A program made the position numbers and the translations under genes. From Aromatoleum toluvorans (GTDB lineage Bacteria; Pseudomonadota; Gammaproteobacteria; Burkholderiales; Rhodocyclaceae), in contig NZ_WTVN01000020.1 in NCBI RefSeq assembly GCF_012910905.1, forward strand, positions 1-64,000: a DNA stretch of 64,000 nt. The letters are read 5' to 3'. The notes under the pieces are model-generated. The model was not told the DNA's origin, did not search any database, and saw nothing but the letters and a program-made list of their open reading frames with translations. Below are positions 55,864 through 64,000 of the stretch, piece by piece (position 1 is the stretch's first letter; each line of letters opens with the position of its first letter).

Positions 55864-57024
55864 ATGTCCCTTCCCGAACCTTCGGCCGACGCGCTCGACC
55901 AGAGCACGCGCCTACTCCGTACGATCACCGCCGCCATTGCCGAAGCGGGCGGCTGGATCCCGTTCTCGCGTTACATGGAACTGGCGCTCTACGCGCCCGG
56001 CCTCGGGTATTACAGCGGCGGGGCGCGAAAGTTCGGTCCCGGCGGCGACTTCATCACGTCGCCGGAGCTCACGCCGCTATTCGGCCAGGCGCTCGCGGCG
56101 CAGGTCGAGCAGGTGATGCGCGCAGCCGCGCCGCACGTGATCGAGGTCGGCGCCGGCACGGGGCTGCTCGCCGCCGACCTGCTGCTCGAACTCGAGCGCC
56201 GCGGCTGCGTGCCGGAAAGCTACGGCATCCTCGAGGTCTCGGGCGAACTGCGCGAGCGCCAGTTCGACACGCTGGCGGCGAAGGCGCCGCATCTCGCGTC
56301 GCGCGTCCAATGGCTCGATGCGCTGCCCGAGCGCTTCGCCGGCGCGGTGGTCGCGAACGAGGTGCTCGACGTGATGCCGGTGCATCTGGTCGCGACGCGC
56401 GGCGATGCCCTGTTCGAGCGTGGCGTCGCGGTCGACGACCAGGGCGTGCTGCGCTGGGCCGATTCGCCCGCCACCGGGGCGGTCGCCGGGGCCGCCGCGG
56501 CACTCGATCTGCCGCGCGCGGACAGCGCCGAGTATGTTACCGAGATCAACCTGGCCGCGCGCGCGTGGATCGGCGAATGGGCCGCGCGGCTCGAACGCGG
56601 CGCGCTGCTGCTGATCGACTACGGCTATCCGCGCGCCGAGTACTACCTGCCCTCGCGTTCGAGCGGCACGCTGCTGTGCTACTACCGCCACAACGCGCAT
56701 GCCGACCCCTTCCTGTGGCCGGGGCTCAACGACATCACCGCCTTCGTCGATTTCACCGCGGCCGCCGAAGCCGCCTTCGACGCCGGGCTGGACGTGATGG
56801 GCTACACGAACCAGGCGGCCTTCCTGTTCAACTGCGGGGTGCTGGAGTGCCTCGCGCGGCGCGCGCCGGAGGAAAGCGCCGATTACATCCGCGCCGCACG
56901 CGCGGTGCAGCGCCTGACGACGCCGCAGGAGATGGGGGAACTGTTCAAGGTGCTCGCGCTGGGGCGCGGCATCGACGAACCCTTGCTGGGTTTCATGCGC
57001 GGCGACCGCCTGCACGCGCTGTAG
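55864..57024 (+). CDS. SAM-dependent methyltransferase, MidA/NDUFAF7 family
   Basis: A 386-residue protein with the family hallmark FSRYMELALYAPGLGYYSGGARKFGPGGDFITSPELTPLFGQ (about 38-80) and a SAM-binding VIEVGAGTGLLAADLLLELE, followed by NEVLDVMPVHL and LLIDYGYPRAEYY. Mitochondrial homologues methylate an Arg of complex I subunit NDUFS2; the bacterial substrate is unproven. The ATG at 55864 follows the shared 95-bp promoter region with the pteridine reductase. Confidence 0.9.
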   Translation: MSLPEPSADALDQSTRLLRTITAAIAEAGGWIPFSRYMELALYAPGLGYYSGGARKFGPGGDFITSPELTPLFGQALAAQVEQVMRAAAPHVIEVGAGTGLLAADLLLELERRGCVPESYGILEVSGELRERQFDTLAAKAPHLASRVQWLDALPERFAGAVVANEVLDVMPVHLVATRGDALFERGVAVDDQGVLRWADSPATGAVAGAAAALDLPRADSAEYVTEINLAARAWIGEWAARLERGALLLIDYGYPRAEYYLPSRSSGTLLCYYRHNAHADPFLWPGLNDITAFVDFTAAAEAAFDAGLDVMGYTNQAAFLFNCGVLECLARRAPEESADYIRAARAVQRLTTPQEMGELFKVLALGRGIDEPLLGFMRGDRLHAL

Positions 57025-57114
57025 CGGCATGAGTCAGGCCGCCCGCGCGTCCCGGCGCGGGAAATCCGGCGCGCGCGCCGTCCCCACCGGCCGCGCGCGC
57101 AACACCTGCGTCGT

Positions 57115-57315
57115 TCATTCCTGGTAGCGGTACACCGCTGCGAGGAAACTCTCGACGTCGATCGCCGGCGTGTCCGGGGCGTGCTCGACTTCGTGCAGTT
57201 GCGCTGCGACTTCCGGCTGCGGCGGCAGCCAGTTCGCGTTCAGCACCTCGTCGCCGTACTCTTCCGGCGGCTCCGCGATCGCCTTGCCCGTCGTCATGTC
57301 CATGATGGTCACCAT
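57115..57315 (-). CDS. small acidic hypothetical protein
   Basis: A 66-residue acidic protein starting VTIMDMTTGKAIAEPPEEYGDE and ending VESFLAAVYRYQE. It has no membrane segment or Cys. I do not recognise a family. It stands alone between the MidA-like gene and the alpha/beta hydrolase, with 218 bp upstream in which I see no clear promoter. Coding status is supported only by codon pattern and a plausible start at 57315. Confidence 0.5.
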   Translation of the reverse strand: MVTIMDMTTGKAIAEPPEEYGDEVLNANWLPPQPEVAAQLHEVEHAPDTPAIDVESFLAAVYRYQE

Positions 57316-57533
57316 GTTGGCCTCCGCTTCGTGCTCGGGTGATCGGCTTTCCGGGTGATTTATCGGCAGCCGTCTCCGATTCCTGAACCCTGTGCTCCGT
57401 ATGTGCGGACGTACGTCTGGTTTTCAACTTCGGCGCGTCGCGGAACCGGGCGCTGCGCCGAAGTTGCCGGGGATGCCTCCTCGCATCCTTGCTTTCATCA
57501 TGAATGGGAATGAGCACGATTTCCAGTGCGGGA

Positions 57534-58340
57534 TCAAACAATTTGTGTCGGAAGCCACGCGGCGATGTGGTCGGCGACCGTGCGCCAGTCCTGCTCCAGC
57601 ATCACCCCGTGCCCGAGGCCGGGGAAGATGTGCGCGGGCGTGCCGTAGGTTGCCGCGGTCATGGATACCTGCGCGGGCGGAATGAGGTGGTCGTGCTCCG
57701 CGCCGAGGATCAGCATCGGCGGGCGGTGCATGCGGGTGGGCTGGGGCAGGTTGAACAGCGTCATGTCCCAGATCGCGCGGTGGGACTCCGGCTGGCACTG
57801 GCGGTAGTAGCGCATCAGCGCGTCGTCGGCGATGGGCTGGTGGAACAGCGCCTCGCGCAGGCTCTCGGGCTCGGGGTGGCCGCCGTTGAGCATGGCGTTG
57901 AGGTCGTTGACGAGATTGGGGCGGCTGAACATCAGCCCGAGCGCCGAGCCCATGAGCCCCTGCGGCGGCACCGAGCACAGCAGCACGGCGGCCGGCACGC
58001 CGGCGCGTTCCAGGTATTTCTGCACGATCATGCCGCCCATCGAATGGCCGATCAGCACCGGTTCGGCCGGAAGTCTTGAAACAACTTGGGCGACGTCGCG
58101 CACGTAGTCGTCGATCGAATGCGTGTCGAGCGCGGCGCGCTTGCGGCTGCCGCCGTGCCCCGACAGCGAAACCGCGTAACAGGAATAGCCGGCGTCGGCG
58201 AAATACGGCATGAAGTGCTCGTCCCAGCACCACGCCCCGGTGTAGGCGCCGTGGATGAACAGCAGCGGCGTTGCGAACGCCGGCTTGCCTGCCGGGCTGC
58301 GTGCGAGGACTTCGAGGTCTCCGAAGCGGTGGGCGTTCAT
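57534..58340 (-). CDS. alpha/beta hydrolase
   Basis: A 268-residue cytoplasmic hydrolase with oxyanion-hole HGAYTGAWCWDEHFMPYFA (about 30-48), nucleophile elbow GHSMGG with the catalytic Ser near 99, an acid in LGAEHDHLIPP and the catalytic His in GLGHGVMLE. The substrate is unknown; the family includes esterases, lactonases and C-C hydrolases. It is a single gene. Confidence 0.87.
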   Translation of the reverse strand: MNAHRFGDLEVLARSPAGKPAFATPLLFIHGAYTGAWCWDEHFMPYFADAGYSCYAVSLSGHGGSRKRAALDTHSIDDYVRDVAQVVSRLPAEPVLIGHSMGGMIVQKYLERAGVPAAVLLCSVPPQGLMGSALGLMFSRPNLVNDLNAMLNGGHPEPESLREALFHQPIADDALMRYYRQCQPESHRAIWDMTLFNLPQPTRMHRPPMLILGAEHDHLIPPAQVSMTAATYGTPAHIFPGLGHGVMLEQDWRTVADHIAAWLPTQIV

Positions 58341-58555
58341 GCGCGAACCCCCGTCGTGCCGGGCGCGGACGAAAGGGGCGCAGGTACGAGCGCGGGGAGC
58401 GGGAAGGCGGCGTCACGTCGGGTGGACATCGGTCGGAGAGGGTGGTCGGTCATTCTTGGCATCGTGTTGTCGGAAATGACGCCGCCGCGCGCGGACTGCA
58501 CATTGCGAGCGCGCGGCGGGCCGGGTCTAATGTCCGCTTTTGCGCTGGAGCGGCC

Positions 58556-58750
58556 GTGCTGAAGTGGGTCGTGGTGGTCGTCCTGATGGTGCTGGTCACC
58601 GGCCTGTTCCGGCCCGGGCTGACGCGTCTGCGCTTCGGTCATCTGCCCGGGGACCTGCATTTTCGTCTGTTCGGACGCCCTTTCCATTTGCCATTTACCA
58701 GCACGATCCTGTTGTCGCTCCTCGCGTGGGCGATTTTGAGAGTTTTGTGA
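58556..58750 (+). CDS. DUF2905 small membrane protein
   Basis: A 64-residue protein with two hydrophobic segments (about 2-16 and 45-62) around the DUF2905 signature RLRFGHLPGDLHFRLFGRPFHLPF. GTG at 58556 is the start, with GGAG five bases upstream. Function unknown. It ends 21 bp before the convergent cca gene. Confidence 0.8.
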   Translation: MLKWVVVVVLMVLVTGLFRPGLTRLRFGHLPGDLHFRLFGRPFHLPFTSTILLSLLAWAILRVL

Positions 58751-58771
58751 CTGCGCGCGGTACCGATCGTT

Positions 58772-60022
58772 TCATTCGGTCCCCGGTTTCCGGTCGGCAG
58801 CCGGGCGGGGCGCGGCGGACAGCGCCTTGACGGCAGCGACGCGGGCGGCGTGCACGCGCTGCGGAATCTGTGCCTTGTCGGTGCAGGCGCGTGCGATCGC
58901 GCCGGCGTCGATGCCCTGGATCGCGGCGAGCGCAGCGCGCCAGCGGTCCGCGCGCGGCGCATAGGGGGCCTCGCGGCCGGGGCGGCCGTGGTAGTCGCAG
59001 GCCGCGGCTTCCAGCAGCAGCGCGAACCGCTCGGGCCGGCGCAGCGCGTCGGCCGTTTCGAGCGCCTTGACGATGGTTTCCGGGCGTAATTTCGCCACTT
59101 GATGGAGGATGCCGTGCTCGCGCGCGAAGATCACCGCGAGGTCGCGGCAGTCGACCGGCGCGCGCAGGCGCTCGGACACCGCGCGCGCGCGGGTGGCGCT
59201 CTTCGCTTCGTGGCCGTAGTGGTGCGGCAGGATGTCGGCGGGCGTGTCGCCCTTGCCGAGGTCATGCATCAGGCAGGCCCAGCGCACGGCGAGCGGCTGC
59301 CGCGTTTTCGCCGCGTAGTCGAGCACCAGCAGCACGTGCTCGCCGGTGTCGACCTCGGGGTGGTGCTCCACCGGTTGCGGCACGCCGAACAGGCGCTCGA
59401 CTTCCGGCAGGATGCGCGCGAGCGCGCCGCAGTCGCGCAGCACGCGCAGCATGCGCGAGGGGCGGTCTTCCATCAGCCCGCGCGCGAGCTCCTGCCACAC
59501 GCGTTCGGCGACGAGGTGGTCGACCTCGCCGTTGTCGACCATCGTGCGCATCAGTGCGAGCGTCTCGGGTGCCACGCTGAAATCGCCGAAGCGTGCGGCG
59601 AAGCGCGCGACGCGCAGGATGCGCACCGGGTCCTCGGCGAAGGCGGGGCTCACGTGGCGGAACACGCGTGCGGCGAGATCGGCCTGGCCGCCGTAGGGGT
59701 CGATCAGCGTGCCGTCCTCGTCCGCGGCGATCGCGTTGATCGTGAGGTCGCGCCGCAGCAGGTCGTCTTCCAGCGTGACGTCCGGCGCCGTGTGCACGAC
59801 GAAGCCGGTGTAGCCGCGCCCGCTCTTGCGCTCGGTGCGCGCGAGCGCGTATTCCTCGTTGGTCTGCGGATGCAGGAAGACCGGGAAATCCTTGCCTACC
59901 GGGCGGAAACCGCGCGCGATCATCTCGTCGGGCGTTGCCCCGACGACGACCCAGTCGCGGTCCTGCACCGGCAGGCCAAGCAGGCGGTCGCGTACCGCCC
60001 CGCCGACAACATAGCAGCGCAT
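58772..60022 (-). CDS. cca: CCA-adding enzyme / multifunctional tRNA nucleotidyltransferase
   Basis: A 416-residue enzyme adding or repairing the 3' CCA of tRNA. It begins MRCYVVGGAVRDRLLGLPVQDRDWVVVG, with the GGAVRD and metal-binding DRDW motifs, then RRDLTINAIA and EDPVRILRVARFAARFG. The C-terminal HD domain (LMHDLGKGDTP) marks the phosphohydrolase-bearing type found in beta- and gammaproteobacteria. Its ATG overlaps the GST stop (ATGA at 60022-60025 region), so it is the last gene of the slt-to-cca operon. Confidence 0.94.
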   Translation of the reverse strand: MRCYVVGGAVRDRLLGLPVQDRDWVVVGATPDEMIARGFRPVGKDFPVFLHPQTNEEYALARTERKSGRGYTGFVVHTAPDVTLEDDLLRRDLTINAIAADEDGTLIDPYGGQADLAARVFRHVSPAFAEDPVRILRVARFAARFGDFSVAPETLALMRTMVDNGEVDHLVAERVWQELARGLMEDRPSRMLRVLRDCGALARILPEVERLFGVPQPVEHHPEVDTGEHVLLVLDYAAKTRQPLAVRWACLMHDLGKGDTPADILPHHYGHEAKSATRARAVSERLRAPVDCRDLAVIFAREHGILHQVAKLRPETIVKALETADALRRPERFALLLEAAACDYHGRPGREAPYAPRADRWRAALAAIQGIDAGAIARACTDKAQIPQRVHAARVAAVKALSAAPRPAADRKPGTE

Positions 60023-60678
60023 CAGCCGTACAGGTCCTCGGCAGGGATGGATTCGCTCTCCGCGCGTGCCGCGGCCTCCCACTCCTGCATGGCCGGGTGC
60101 GCGAGCATCGCCGCGAGGTATTCGCCGGCCGCGCCGGCGGGTTGCACGCCGTAGGTCTTGAAGCGGAAGCAGATCGGCCCGTACATCGCGTCGGCGATCG
60201 AGAAGGCGCCGAATAGGTAGGGGCCGCCCGCATTCGCCTTCGTGCCGAAGCGCGCGCGACAGTCGTTCCAGATCGCTTCGATGCGTGCGATGTTGGCATC
60301 GACCGCGGGCGTGTGGCCCTTGCCGGTGTAGTCCTTGCGGATGTTCATCGGCATGGCCTGGCGCAGGTCCTGGAAGCTCGAGTGCATCTCCGCGCTGATC
60401 GCGCGCGCCACCGCGCGTGCGGCGGAATCGGCCGGCCACAGGCCGGGCGCCTTCTCGGCCAGGTATTCGCACACCGCGAGTGAGTCCCACACCGCGACGC
60501 CGTGGTCGATCAGGCAGGGCACCTTGCCCGAGGGCGAGTGCTGCAGGATGCGTTCGCGGCTGCCCTCGGTGAAGAGGGGGATGCGGATCTCCTCGAAAAC
60601 CTGTCCGCTGGCGCGGGCTGCGAGCCAGGGGCGCAGGGACCAGGATGAATAATTCTTGTTGCCGATGATCAGTTTCAT
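60022..60678 (-). CDS. glutathione S-transferase
   Basis: A 218-residue GST with an N-terminal thioredoxin-like domain: MKLIIGNKNYSSWSLRPWLAARASG (Ser-Ser at the catalytic position), SPSGKVPCLIDHG and DSLAVCEYLAE for GSH binding, then a helical C-domain. The ATG at 60678 is supported by family alignment. Substrate unknown. It is coupled to cca. Confidence 0.88.
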   Translation of the reverse strand: MKLIIGNKNYSSWSLRPWLAARASGQVFEEIRIPLFTEGSRERILQHSPSGKVPCLIDHGVAVWDSLAVCEYLAEKAPGLWPADSAARAVARAISAEMHSSFQDLRQAMPMNIRKDYTGKGHTPAVDANIARIEAIWNDCRARFGTKANAGGPYLFGAFSIADAMYGPICFRFKTYGVQPAGAAGEYLAAMLAHPAMQEWEAAARAESESIPAEDLYG

Positions 60679-60721
60679 GCGCTCGTCTCCGTAGGGTGCT
60701 GCTCGGTGCTGCGGAAAAAGC

Positions 60722-61690
60722 TCAGCCGTGGCGCGGGCGGCGCGCACGGCTGCGCATCGGGTAGTAGCGGGCACGCTGGTGGCGGTCGCCGATCCAGGTC
60801 GGCGCGAGCGCCTCGAGCCCGGCCGGCGTCATGCCGAAGGGCAGCGGGGCGCCGCTGGCGACGTTGTCGACGCGCATCGAGCGCACGTTGTCGCGGCTCA
60901 TCAGCGGCCGTGGCGCGAGCTCCATCAGCCTGGCCTGCAGCATCGCGAGCCATTCCGGCAGGCCGATCACCGGACGCGGCTGGCCCGACAGCTCGGTGAC
61001 ATACTCGACGAGTTCGCGCAGCGTGTAGATCCCGGGCCCCGCGAGCTCGAAGGTCTGGCGGGGCGCCGACGGCTCGGTCAGGCAGCGCCACACGACTTCG
61101 GCAACGTCCCCGACATGCACCGGCTGGAAGCGCGCATCGGCGCCGGCGAGCGGCAGCACCGGAAAACGCTGCGCGAGGCGCACGAACATGTTGAGGAAGC
61201 TGTCCTCGCGACCGAAGATGACCGACGGGCGCAGGATGGTCCACGCCGGCGCGTCGCCCGTCGCGTGGATCGCTTCCTCGCCGGCGGCCTTCGAGCGCTG
61301 GTATTCGGACGGGCCGTTCGCCGACGCGCCCAGCGCGCTGACGTGGACGAGGCGCGCGACCCCGGCCGCCTGGCAGGCGGCGACGATCCTGCGCGGAAGC
61401 TCGACGTGGGCGCGCGCGAAATCCGGCCCCCAGGGGTTGCCCGGGCGCGAATGCAGGATGCCGACGAGATTGACCACGGCATCCGCGCCGGTGAAGAGCC
61501 GCGACAGCGTGGCGGGGTCATGGACGTCCGCCTCGACGACCTCGACCGTCGGGATCAGCAGCAACTCGCCTGCGTGGATATAACGCCGCGTCGGCACCAG
61601 CACGCCGATGTTCTCGCGCGACAGACGGTTCGCAATGACGCGGCCCACAAAGCCGGAGCCGCCGACGAGTACGACGCGTTCCATTTTCAT
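60722..61690 (-). CDS. NDUFA9-like NAD(P)-binding epimerase-family protein
   Basis: A 322-residue Rossmann protein of the extended/atypical SDR group, related to mitochondrial complex I subunit NDUFA9. It has VVLVGGSGFVGRVIANRL, LVHVSALGASANGPSEYQRSKAAGEEAI (Tyr and Lys of the SDR motif) and WTILRPSVIFGREDSFLNMF. The catalytic function is unknown. It lies 43 bp before the GST gene in the slt-cca operon. Confidence 0.88.
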   Translation of the reverse strand: MKMERVVLVGGSGFVGRVIANRLSRENIGVLVPTRRYIHAGELLLIPTVEVVEADVHDPATLSRLFTGADAVVNLVGILHSRPGNPWGPDFARAHVELPRRIVAACQAAGVARLVHVSALGASANGPSEYQRSKAAGEEAIHATGDAPAWTILRPSVIFGREDSFLNMFVRLAQRFPVLPLAGADARFQPVHVGDVAEVVWRCLTEPSAPRQTFELAGPGIYTLRELVEYVTELSGQPRPVIGLPEWLAMLQARLMELAPRPLMSRDNVRSMRVDNVASGAPLPFGMTPAGLEALAPTWIGDRHQRARYYPMRSRARRPRHG

Positions 61691-61757
61691 GTTGCTGCCT
61701 CCCTGCGAGGACTTGCGGGTTTAGTGTCCCGATTTCACGAACCTGCAACCCGGGACA

Positions 61758-63689
61758 CTAGCGTTCCGTGGCGAGCCGCGGCGAGATCGTCCCGAGCCGG
61801 GCCTTCAGTGACTGCGGCTTCGCCTCCAGCATCGCCGCATAAATGACGGCGTTGGCCATGACCTTCTTCACATAGTCGCGGGTCTCGTCGAAGGGGATCG
61901 TCTCTGCATAGATCGCACCTTCGAGCGGACGTTCGTCACGCCATTTGCGTGCGCGCCCCGGTCCGGCATTGTAGCCGGCCGATGCCAGCACCGGATGCTC
62001 GTCGAGGTCCTCGAGGATCAGGCGCATATAGCTCGTGCCCAGCAGCACGTTGGTGTCGGGGTCGGTCAGCATGCCCTGGTGATAGCCGGAGAGGCCGATC
62101 TTGCGCGCGACCCACTTGCCCGTGGCGGGCATCACCTGCATCAGGCCCTGGGCGCCGGAGCTCGAGCGCGCCGGCGCGATGAAGCGGCTTTCCTGGCGCA
62201 TCAGGCCATACACCCAGGCCATGTCGAGGCCCTGCTGGCGCACCTGCGGTTCGATCAGCTGGCGGTAGGGCGTGAGGAAGCGCAGGTCGTAGTTCGCCTG
62301 CGGATCGGTGCGCTCGGCGGTGTTGATCGCGCGGTCGTAGATCTCGTTGCGCAGCGCGAGGCGTGCCGCCGCGATCAGGAAGCCGTCGTCCTGGCCGCGC
62401 AGCGACCAGTTCCATTCGCGCATGCCCTCGGTGCGCATCTCGAGCCGGTACAGCGCGAGCGCGCGGCGCAGGCCCGGGTCGGCGTCGACGCGCGCGGTGT
62501 CCTCGGTGGTGACGTTGCCGTTGCGCACGGGGGGCGCGAACGGACTGCCCAGCTCTTCGGCGGCCAGCATGCCGTAGAAATTCGGCAGCGTCGCGATGCG
62601 TCCGTACAGCGCCGCGGCTTCCGCGGGACGGCTCTGCGCGGCGTGCGCGCGGCCGAGCCAGTAGGTCCATTCCGGCTGCGCCTGTTCGGCCGTGGTCATG
62701 CCTTCGATCGCCGCCTGCACGCCGCGCCAGTCCTCGACACGCAGCTCGGCGCGGACCCGCCATGCGCGCTGTTCGGCGCTCATCGGCGTCTTGCCGGCGG
62801 CGCGGAACCAGCGCACGGCGCCGGGGGCACCCTGCAGCGAGCCGTGGTGGCCGAGCACCGCGTAGACATACGCCCGCTCGTCCGCGCCGAGCCGCTCCTC
62901 GAAGCGCGCAAAGCGCGCGTAGGCGGAGGACGCGTCCTCGCGCGCGATGCGCACGAGCGCGGCCAGCGCGAGCTCGCGGCCGGCCCGCGAGACGGCGAAG
63001 TTCGGCGGCAGGCGGTCGAGCCACGCGGCCGGGCTCTTCAGCATGCGGTCGAAGTCGGCGAGCGCAGGCGCGTCGGCGGCATTCATCCACGACAGGGTGG
63101 TGCGCGCATTCGACGGGCTGCGGCTGTCGATCTGGCGCCGCGCCCGCCACCACAGGTCATCGCTGCCGAGGTGGCCGGCCTGCGCCAGCGTGCGGAACAC
63201 CGGCTCGCAGGCAGTGTGGCTGTCGGCGAGTTCCATCCAGCGCGTGCGCACTTCGTCGAGCACCGTGAGGTCGCCCAGTTCGAGCCGGGCGTTGCGCTGC
63301 AGGCAGCGCAATTCGGCGTCGGGCTCGCGCAGGTCCGGATAGACCTTGAGGAAGCCGCTCCAGTCGTACTCGCGTGCCATGCGCCGCAGCCAGTCGCTGC
63401 GCAGGCGCTCGGCGAGCACGCTGTCGGCTTCGCGCAGCAGGAATTCGTTGAGTTCGTTGACCGGCGGGGCTTCCGGGCGACCGAGGATGTTCACGAGCCG
63501 CCAGTAGCGCACGTAGGGATCGAGCACGTGCGGCTCGCGCTCCGCGGCGAGCCGCTCCAGCGTCGCGCGGTCACCGCTGCGCACCGCGTCGCGCGCCGCG
63601 AGGATGCGGTCGTCACCGCCCTGCCCGTGGGCTCCCTGCGTCAGGCTCGCCAGCACCAGTGCCAGCGCGGCCCACAAACCCTTTGCCAT
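61758..63689 (-). CDS. slt: soluble lytic murein transglycosylase
   Basis: A 643-residue periplasmic enzyme cleaving MurNAc-GlcNAc bonds with formation of 1,6-anhydromuropeptides. A signal peptide (1-22, to GAHG) precedes the long alpha-superhelical U and L domains, and the catalytic SLT domain (about 480-640) has VYGLMRQESRF with the catalytic Glu, GAQGLMQVMPATG and ASAGYNAGPGRA. The layout matches Slt70. It is first in the operon with the NDUFA9-like, GST and cca genes, 67 bp upstream of the next gene. Confidence 0.93.
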   Translation of the reverse strand: MAKGLWAALALVLASLTQGAHGQGGDDRILAARDAVRSGDRATLERLAAEREPHVLDPYVRYWRLVNILGRPEAPPVNELNEFLLREADSVLAERLRSDWLRRMAREYDWSGFLKVYPDLREPDAELRCLQRNARLELGDLTVLDEVRTRWMELADSHTACEPVFRTLAQAGHLGSDDLWWRARRQIDSRSPSNARTTLSWMNAADAPALADFDRMLKSPAAWLDRLPPNFAVSRAGRELALAALVRIAREDASSAYARFARFEERLGADERAYVYAVLGHHGSLQGAPGAVRWFRAAGKTPMSAEQRAWRVRAELRVEDWRGVQAAIEGMTTAEQAQPEWTYWLGRAHAAQSRPAEAAALYGRIATLPNFYGMLAAEELGSPFAPPVRNGNVTTEDTARVDADPGLRRALALYRLEMRTEGMREWNWSLRGQDDGFLIAAARLALRNEIYDRAINTAERTDPQANYDLRFLTPYRQLIEPQVRQQGLDMAWVYGLMRQESRFIAPARSSSGAQGLMQVMPATGKWVARKIGLSGYHQGMLTDPDTNVLLGTSYMRLILEDLDEHPVLASAGYNAGPGRARKWRDERPLEGAIYAETIPFDETRDYVKKVMANAVIYAAMLEAKPQSLKARLGTISPRLATER

Positions 63690-63728
63690 CCCTTAACATC
63701 CCCTTTCAATCTACCCGACCATACCACA

Positions 63729-64000
63729 GTGAATCACGCCCACGCACCCGAATCCGCCTCCGACATCGACCCGGCCGAGCAGCGCCGCGCGCTGCGTGCC
63801 CGCACGATCGCCGCACGCCAGGCGCTCACGGCGACGCACCGCACGGCGCTGATGCGCCACTTCGAGGTGCATCTCTCCGAACTCGTCGCGCGCCTCGCAC
63901 CGACCACGTTGGGCTTCTGCTGGCCCTACCGAGGCGAGCCCGACCTGCGCGCCTGGGTCGCACACTGGCTGGCGGCCGATGCGTCGCGCGTCGCCGTGCT
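63729..64000 (+). CDS. 5-formyltetrahydrofolate cyclo-ligase (5' part)
   Basis: The frame from GTG 63729 is open to the window end (90 codons). The visible part has the cyclo-ligase pattern: EQRRALRARTIAARQAL (basic helix with the ATP-binding Arg/Lys) and LGFCWPYRGEPDLRAWV. The enzyme converts 5-formyl-THF to 5,10-methenyl-THF. It is divergent from slt with 39 bp between starts. Confidence 0.85.
   Translation, partial: MNHAHAPESASDIDPAEQRRALRARTIAARQALTATHRTALMRHFEVHLSELVARLAPTTLGFCWPYRGEPDLRAWVAHWLAADASRVAV

Overview
The window is about 64 kb of high-GC DNA from a single bacterial chromosome. Protein families (betaproteobacterial MidA, DUF1840, the DUF3683 FAD/Fe-S giant, a DedA-rhodanese fusion, cytochrome c4, pteridine reductase next to TtcA) and an aromatic-compound cluster point to a betaproteobacterium of the Azoarcus/Aromatoleum/Thauera (Rhodocyclales) type. 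This is inference from gene content; there is no rRNA to confirm it. I saw no tRNA or rRNA gene, insertion sequence or prophage.

Layout. 1-18.4 kb is housekeeping DNA: a DedA-rhodanese tail, prs, an EF-hand protein, an operon of TonB receptor, DOMON-like protein and NamZ-type muramidase, an OsmB-like lipoprotein, TerC, prfC, a large class A PBP-like protein, a Q-rich FecR-type protein, a PACE exporter with murB, a dihaem cytochrome c and an amidase. 18.5-34.8 kb is a complete type I-E CRISPR-Cas locus. 34.8-40.8 kb holds a WYL regulator, an IclR regulator with a divergent flavin hydroxylase/coupling protein/maleylacetoacetate isomerase operon (probably 3-hydroxyphenylacetate to homogentisate), and a Bcr/CflA-type exporter. 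40.8-64 kb is core metabolism: hpt, yqjDEK, xth, pyrE, a molybdopterin oxidoreductase with a sirtuin, a DUF3683 dehydrogenase, RidA, ttcA, pteridine reductase, MidA, cca, a GST, an NDUFA9-like protein, a soluble lytic transglycosylase and the start of 5-formyl-THF cyclo-ligase.

The CRISPR locus is read right to left on the minus strand: cas3, cas8e, cse2, cas7, cas5, cas6e, a toxin-antitoxin pair, cas1, cas2, a 90-bp AT-rich leader, then an array of 102 near-identical 29-bp repeats that decays at its far end. Two things are unusual. A UPF0175/DUF3368 toxin-antitoxin module sits inside the operon between cas6e and cas1.

The most interesting signal is in the 285-bp gap between cas3 and cas8e. 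Two degenerate copies of the CRISPR repeat lie there on the opposite strand to the cas genes, flanking a 22-nt pseudo-spacer. The pseudo-spacer matches a site just upstream of the -35 element of the predicted cas8e promoter. Ten of its first eleven bases match, and mismatches fall at positions 6, 12 and 18, the bases that type I-E Cascade flips out and does not read. This looks like a crRNA-like RNA that lets Cascade repress its own operon, related in concept to the creA/CreR elements known from other CRISPR types. No creT-like toxin gene is visible beside it.
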